This document shows, in pieces, positions 6,695 to 8,580 of a stretch of 8,580 bases of DNA. Position numbers and translations under genes: made by a program. Positions within the stretch are counted from its first letter, which is position 1; the number at the start of each line of letters is the position of its first letter. The notes under the pieces were generated by a model that was given only the letters and a program-made list of their open reading frames with translations, was not told where the DNA came from and did no database searches. The stretch comes from an uncultured Rubrobacteraceae bacterium (GTDB taxonomy: Bacteria > Actinomycetota > Rubrobacteria > Rubrobacterales > Rubrobacteraceae). Where the stretch lies: the NCBI GenBank assembly GCA_902806105.1, contig CADCVI010000124.1:1-8580 (forward strand), written 5' to 3'.

Positions 6695-8071
6695 CTATCC
6701 CGCGCCCTCGGCATCGAGATCTCCCTCGGACGCGCCCCCGCGCTCCAGGGTGAGGGAGGAGACCCGGGGGCCGTCGACGCTCTTGACGCGCAGGGTCGAG
6801 CCGTCGGCCTCGACTACGTCGCCGGGCTCCGGGGGGCGGCCCAGGGCGCCGAGGACGTAGCCGCCTATGGTGTCGAAGTCCTCGTGGGGAAGGTCGAGGC
6901 GGAAGTATTCGTTCACGTCTGTGATCGGGATGCGCCCGTCGATGGCGTAGACGTCCTCGCCGAGCTTCTCTATCGCGGCCTCGTCCTCATCGAACTCGTC
7001 CTGGATCTCCCCGACGATCTCCTCCAGGACGTCCTCTATCGTGATCAGGCCCTCCACGCTCCCGTACTCGTCTATCACGATAGCCATCTGGAGCTTGCGC
7101 TTCTGGAACTCACGCAGGATCTCCTCGATGCGCTTCGTCTCCGGCACGACGAGGCACTCTCGGATCAGGGGCCGTATGTCGAAGCCGTTCCCTTCCTCCT
7201 TCGCGGCCCGAAAGAGGTCCTTGACGTGAACGGCGCCGAGGACGTGATCCAGGTCGTCCTCGTAGACCGGGTAGCGCGTGTAGCGCCCGAACGCCGCCCT
7301 CTCCACGAGCTCCTCCAGCGGCGCCGCGCTCGGCAGGGCCTCGATATCCGGCCTCGGGACCATGATCTCGCGGGCCACCGTGTCCCCGAAGTCGAAGACG
7401 TTGTTCAGGTACTCGCGCTCCTGCGGGTCGAGGACGCCCTCCCTCGTAGAGGAGGTGATCATGATCCGTAGCTCCTCCTCCGAGTGCGCCTCCATCTCCT
7501 CGCCGAGGCGTATCCCCCACGGCTTGAGGACGAAGTTCGTCGAGGCGTTAACGAGCCAGACCAGCGGCCGGAGAAGGAGCATGAAGATCCGCAAGGGACG
7601 CGCTATCCACATCGCCGTCCCCTCGGCCCTCTGAATGGAGAAATATTTCGGGGCCTGCTCCCCGAAGACGAGGTGGGCGTAGGTGATGACCGCGAAGCCA
7701 AGGATCACGGCTATAACCTCGACGACGCTCTCGTTCGTGATCCCCACGCCGTGCAACAGCGGCCGGATGAGCGCCGAGACCGCCGGCTCCCCGACCCACC
7801 CCAGCGCCAGCGAGGCGACGGTGATCCCGACCTGGCAGACGGAGAGGTAAGCGTCGAGGTCGTGCAGCGCCTTCCTGACGACCGCAGCCCTCGTGCTCCC
7901 CTCCTGCTCCAGCTGCAAGATGCGCGTCTCGCGAACCCGCACGAAAGCGAACTCGGCGGCGACGAAGAAGCCGTTCAAGACGATCAGGACGAGCGCCGAG
8001 ATCAGGCTGATCGAGGAGTAGAGCGACGCGCTCAACGTCGCGGCCCGCCTCCGGGCGAAGCCCCCCGGCAC
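6695..8071 (-). CDS. CNNM/CorC (HlyC) family membrane protein with CBS pair
   Basis: This inner-membrane protein of up to 458 residues belongs to the DUF21/CNNM family, whose members act in magnesium or other divalent-metal efflux and homeostasis. The old name is hemolysin-like. Order of parts: CNNM transmembrane domain at about 18-190, with helices near 20-43, 78-105, 115-137 and 152-176 and the family motif GEQAPKYFS at 137-145; CBS pair at about 236-355 (REIMVPR and VIDEYGSVEGLITIEDVLEEIVGEI); CorC/HlyC C-terminal domain at about 368-446 (YAIDGRIPITDVNEYF, FDTIGGYVLGALGR). The GTG at 8071 gives the longest form but has no Shine-Dalgarno. TTG at 8035, with GGAGG 12 bases upstream, would give a protein starting just before the first helix. 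Length and motifs are complete. The gene is divergent from the SDR gene and upstream of the hypothetical gene at 6653. Confidence 0.95.
   Translation of the reverse strand: MPGGFARRRAATLSASLYSSISLISALVLIVLNGFFVAAEFAFVRVRETRILQLEQEGSTRAAVVRKALHDLDAYLSVCQVGITVASLALGWVGEPAVSALIRPLLHGVGITNESVVEVIAVILGFAVITYAHLVFGEQAPKYFSIQRAEGTAMWIARPLRIFMLLLRPLVWLVNASTNFVLKPWGIRLGEEMEAHSEEELRIMITSSTREGVLDPQEREYLNNVFDFGDTVAREIMVPRPDIEALPSAAPLEELVERAAFGRYTRYPVYEDDLDHVLGAVHVKDLFRAAKEEGNGFDIRPLIRECLVVPETKRIEEILREFQKRKLQMAIVIDEYGSVEGLITIEDVLEEIVGEIQDEFDEDEAAIEKLGEDVYAIDGRIPITDVNEYFRLDLPHEDFDTIGGYVLGALGRPPEPGDVVEADGSTLRVKSVDGPRVSSLTLERGGASEGDLDAEGAG
8048..8052 (-). promoter_or_regulatory. GGAGG Shine-Dalgarno supporting a CNNM start at TTG 8035
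   Basis: Minus-strand GGAGG lies inside the first codons of the long CNNM reading, 12 bases before the in-frame TTG at 8035. The spacing is slightly long. The resulting N-terminus (M-S-A-S-L-Y-S-S then the first helix) looks more natural than the basic P-G-G-F-A-R-R-R extension given by GTG 8071. Confidence 0.4.
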
Positions 8072-8091
8072 GTCCGACGTCTGTGGCTGGT

Positions 8092-8110
8092 ATCTAGGTC
8101 TTCCATCTAG
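8092..8110. repeat. Direct repeat of ATCTAG, 13-base period
   Basis: ATCTAG occurs at 8092-8097 and again at 8105-8110, in the leader between the CNNM -10 box and its start codon. The core CTAG is rare in many bacterial genomes, and two copies 13 bases apart may be a protein site. With only two short copies, chance remains a fair explanation. Confidence 0.25.
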
Positions 8111-8121
8111 CTGCGAGCGGC

Positions 8122-8127
8122 ATTATA
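8122..8127 (-). promoter_or_regulatory. Consensus -10 box (TATAAT) for the CNNM gene
   Basis: The minus strand carries a perfect TATAAT in a very GC-rich spacer. Transcription would start near 8115, giving a leader of about 44 bases to GTG 8071 or about 80 to TTG 8035. The -35 region is poor: GTGTTG at a 17-base spacing or TTGGGG at 14. The perfect -10 in this base composition makes it a credible promoter. Confidence 0.55.
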
Positions 8128-8214
8128 CCCCAGCCTCCCCTCCCCAACACCGCCCCGGGGTGCCACGCGGACGCGACAAGTCCAACCCTCGCGGTCCCGC
8201 GCGGCCAGCGTGGA

Positions 8215-8220
8215 TAGAAT
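8215..8220 (+). promoter_or_regulatory. Candidate -10 box (TAGAAT) for the SDR gene
   Basis: Plus-strand TAGAAT matches the consensus at 5 of 6 positions and lies 33 bases before the short leader ORF at 8254 and 56 before the SDR start at 8277. No -35-like hexamer is seen 16-18 bases upstream (the 17-base position reads CGGTCC). It is divergent from the CNNM -10 at 8127. A CCCCGGGG palindrome at 8153-8160 lies between the two. Confidence 0.35.
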
Positions 8221-8253
8221 CTCGGACGTCCAACAACCAGAGGGGATCCAACC

Positions 8254-8280
8254 ATGAACGAGAAGGGTCGAAACGCGTGA
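8254..8280 (+). CDS. Possible 8-residue leader ORF (MNEKGRNA)
   Basis: An ATG at 8254 with a good Shine-Dalgarno (AGAGGGG at 8239-8245, eight bases away) opens eight codons and ends at TGA 8278-8280. The stop overlaps the SDR gene's GTG start in the sequence GTGA. This has the form of a translational-coupling minigene. It contains no run of a single amino acid, so classical attenuation by an amino acid is not suggested. The alternative is chance, with the SDR gene served by AGAAGGG at 8261-8267, nine bases before its GTG. Confidence 0.35.
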   Translation: MNEKGRNA

Positions 8281-8580
8281 GGGTGCTCGTCGCGGGCTCC
8301 CACGGACAGGTCGGGCAGCACCTCGTCAGGCTCCTCGCCGCGGCGGGCCACGAAGCTAGGGCAATGGTACGAACCGGCTCACAGGCCCCCACGATGGAAG
8401 GCCTCGGCGGCGTCCCCGTCTTGGCCGACCTGGAGGGCGACCCGTCCCCCGCGGCGGAGGGCTGCGACGCCATAATCTTCACCGCCGGCGGCGGCCCGGG
8501 GAGCGGAGACGCCAGAAAGGAGACCGTCGACCGTCAGGGGGCCTTGAAGCTTATCGAGGCCGCTAAGGGCTACGGCGGTC
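8277..8580 (+). CDS. NAD(P)-binding atypical SDR / epimerase-like protein (3' truncated by window)
   Basis: The first 101 residues of a Rossmann-fold oxidoreductase-like protein are present; the rest lies beyond the window. The N-terminus RVLVAGSHGQVGQHLVRLLAAAGHE carries the dinucleotide motif G7-x-x-G10-x-x-G13. It is followed by strand 2 ending RAMVR (28-32), an acidic residue at D51 after VLA, DAIIFTAGGG (64-73) and the helix start KETVDRQGALKLIEAAK (81-97). This order is typical of the NAD(P)H-binding atypical SDRs resembling Bacillus YwnB/YhfK, whose cellular roles are mostly undefined. The GTG start at 8277 is the one that places the first strand correctly. It is divergent from the CNNM gene and possibly coupled to a short leader ORF. 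Confidence 0.87.
   Translation, partial: MRVLVAGSHGQVGQHLVRLLAAAGHEARAMVRTGSQAPTMEGLGGVPVLADLEGDPSPAAEGCDAIIFTAGGGPGSGDARKETVDRQGALKLIEAAKGYGG

Noticed and set aside
8153..8160. CCCCGGGG palindrome as a terminator or operator
   Set aside because: Only eight bases pair and there is no T-tract. In GC-rich DNA such a palindrome is common, so it is noted only as part of the spacer.

Overview
This is a high-GC bacterial window, roughly 65-70% by eye. Genes are tightly packed, GTG and TTG starts are common, and spacers are very short. The gene styles (asparaginase II family, penicillin acylase, VTT membrane protein, CNNM/CorC protein) fit a GC-rich actinomycete-like bacterium. Rubrobacteria is my guess at the lineage; it rests on impression and was not tested. 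I see no tRNA, rRNA, CRISPR array, insertion sequence or prophage gene.

Left part (about 1-3981), all on the minus strand. Read in the direction of transcription, it holds a metal-dependent amidohydrolase (3981-3130), a 106-residue protein of unknown function (3121-2801), an asparaginase II family enzyme (2793-1783), a two-domain SAM-dependent methyltransferase (1738-794) and a VTT/TVP38 membrane protein (797-96). The first three are separated by only 8 and 7 bases. The last two overlap by 4 bases (ATGA). The 44-base gap between the trios holds a possible near-leaderless promoter. This looks like one operon, or two adjoining ones. Two of its enzymes probably act on amide or related C-N/C-C bonds, but no pathway can be named from sequence alone.

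Middle (4046-6274), plus strand. A complete penicillin/cephalosporin/AHL acylase of the Ntn-hydrolase superfamily is divergent from the amidohydrolase operon across a 64-base spacer. The catalytic Ser, oxyanion-hole Asn and calcium-ligand positions are all readable. The histidine at beta position 23 resembles cephalosporin and AHL acylases more than penicillin G acylase.

Right part. A minus-strand pair consists of a CNNM/CorC-type membrane protein with CBS domains (8071-6695) followed by a small lower-GC gene of unknown function (6653-6285, start uncertain). That small gene ends 10 bases from the convergent acylase gene. Divergent from the CNNM gene is an atypical-SDR NAD(P)-binding protein that runs off the right edge (8277-8580). 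Its GTG start overlaps the stop of a possible 8-codon leader ORF. The 205-base divergent spacer holds a consensus TATAAT for the CNNM gene and a TAGAAT for the SDR side.

Most of the window is recognisable housekeeping or accessory metabolism. I did not find a clear new defence or mobile system. The best leads are the unknown 106-residue protein locked between amidohydrolase and asparaginase, the apparently cytoplasmic acylase, the coupled methyltransferase-VTT pair, and the two small ORFs with unusual starts.
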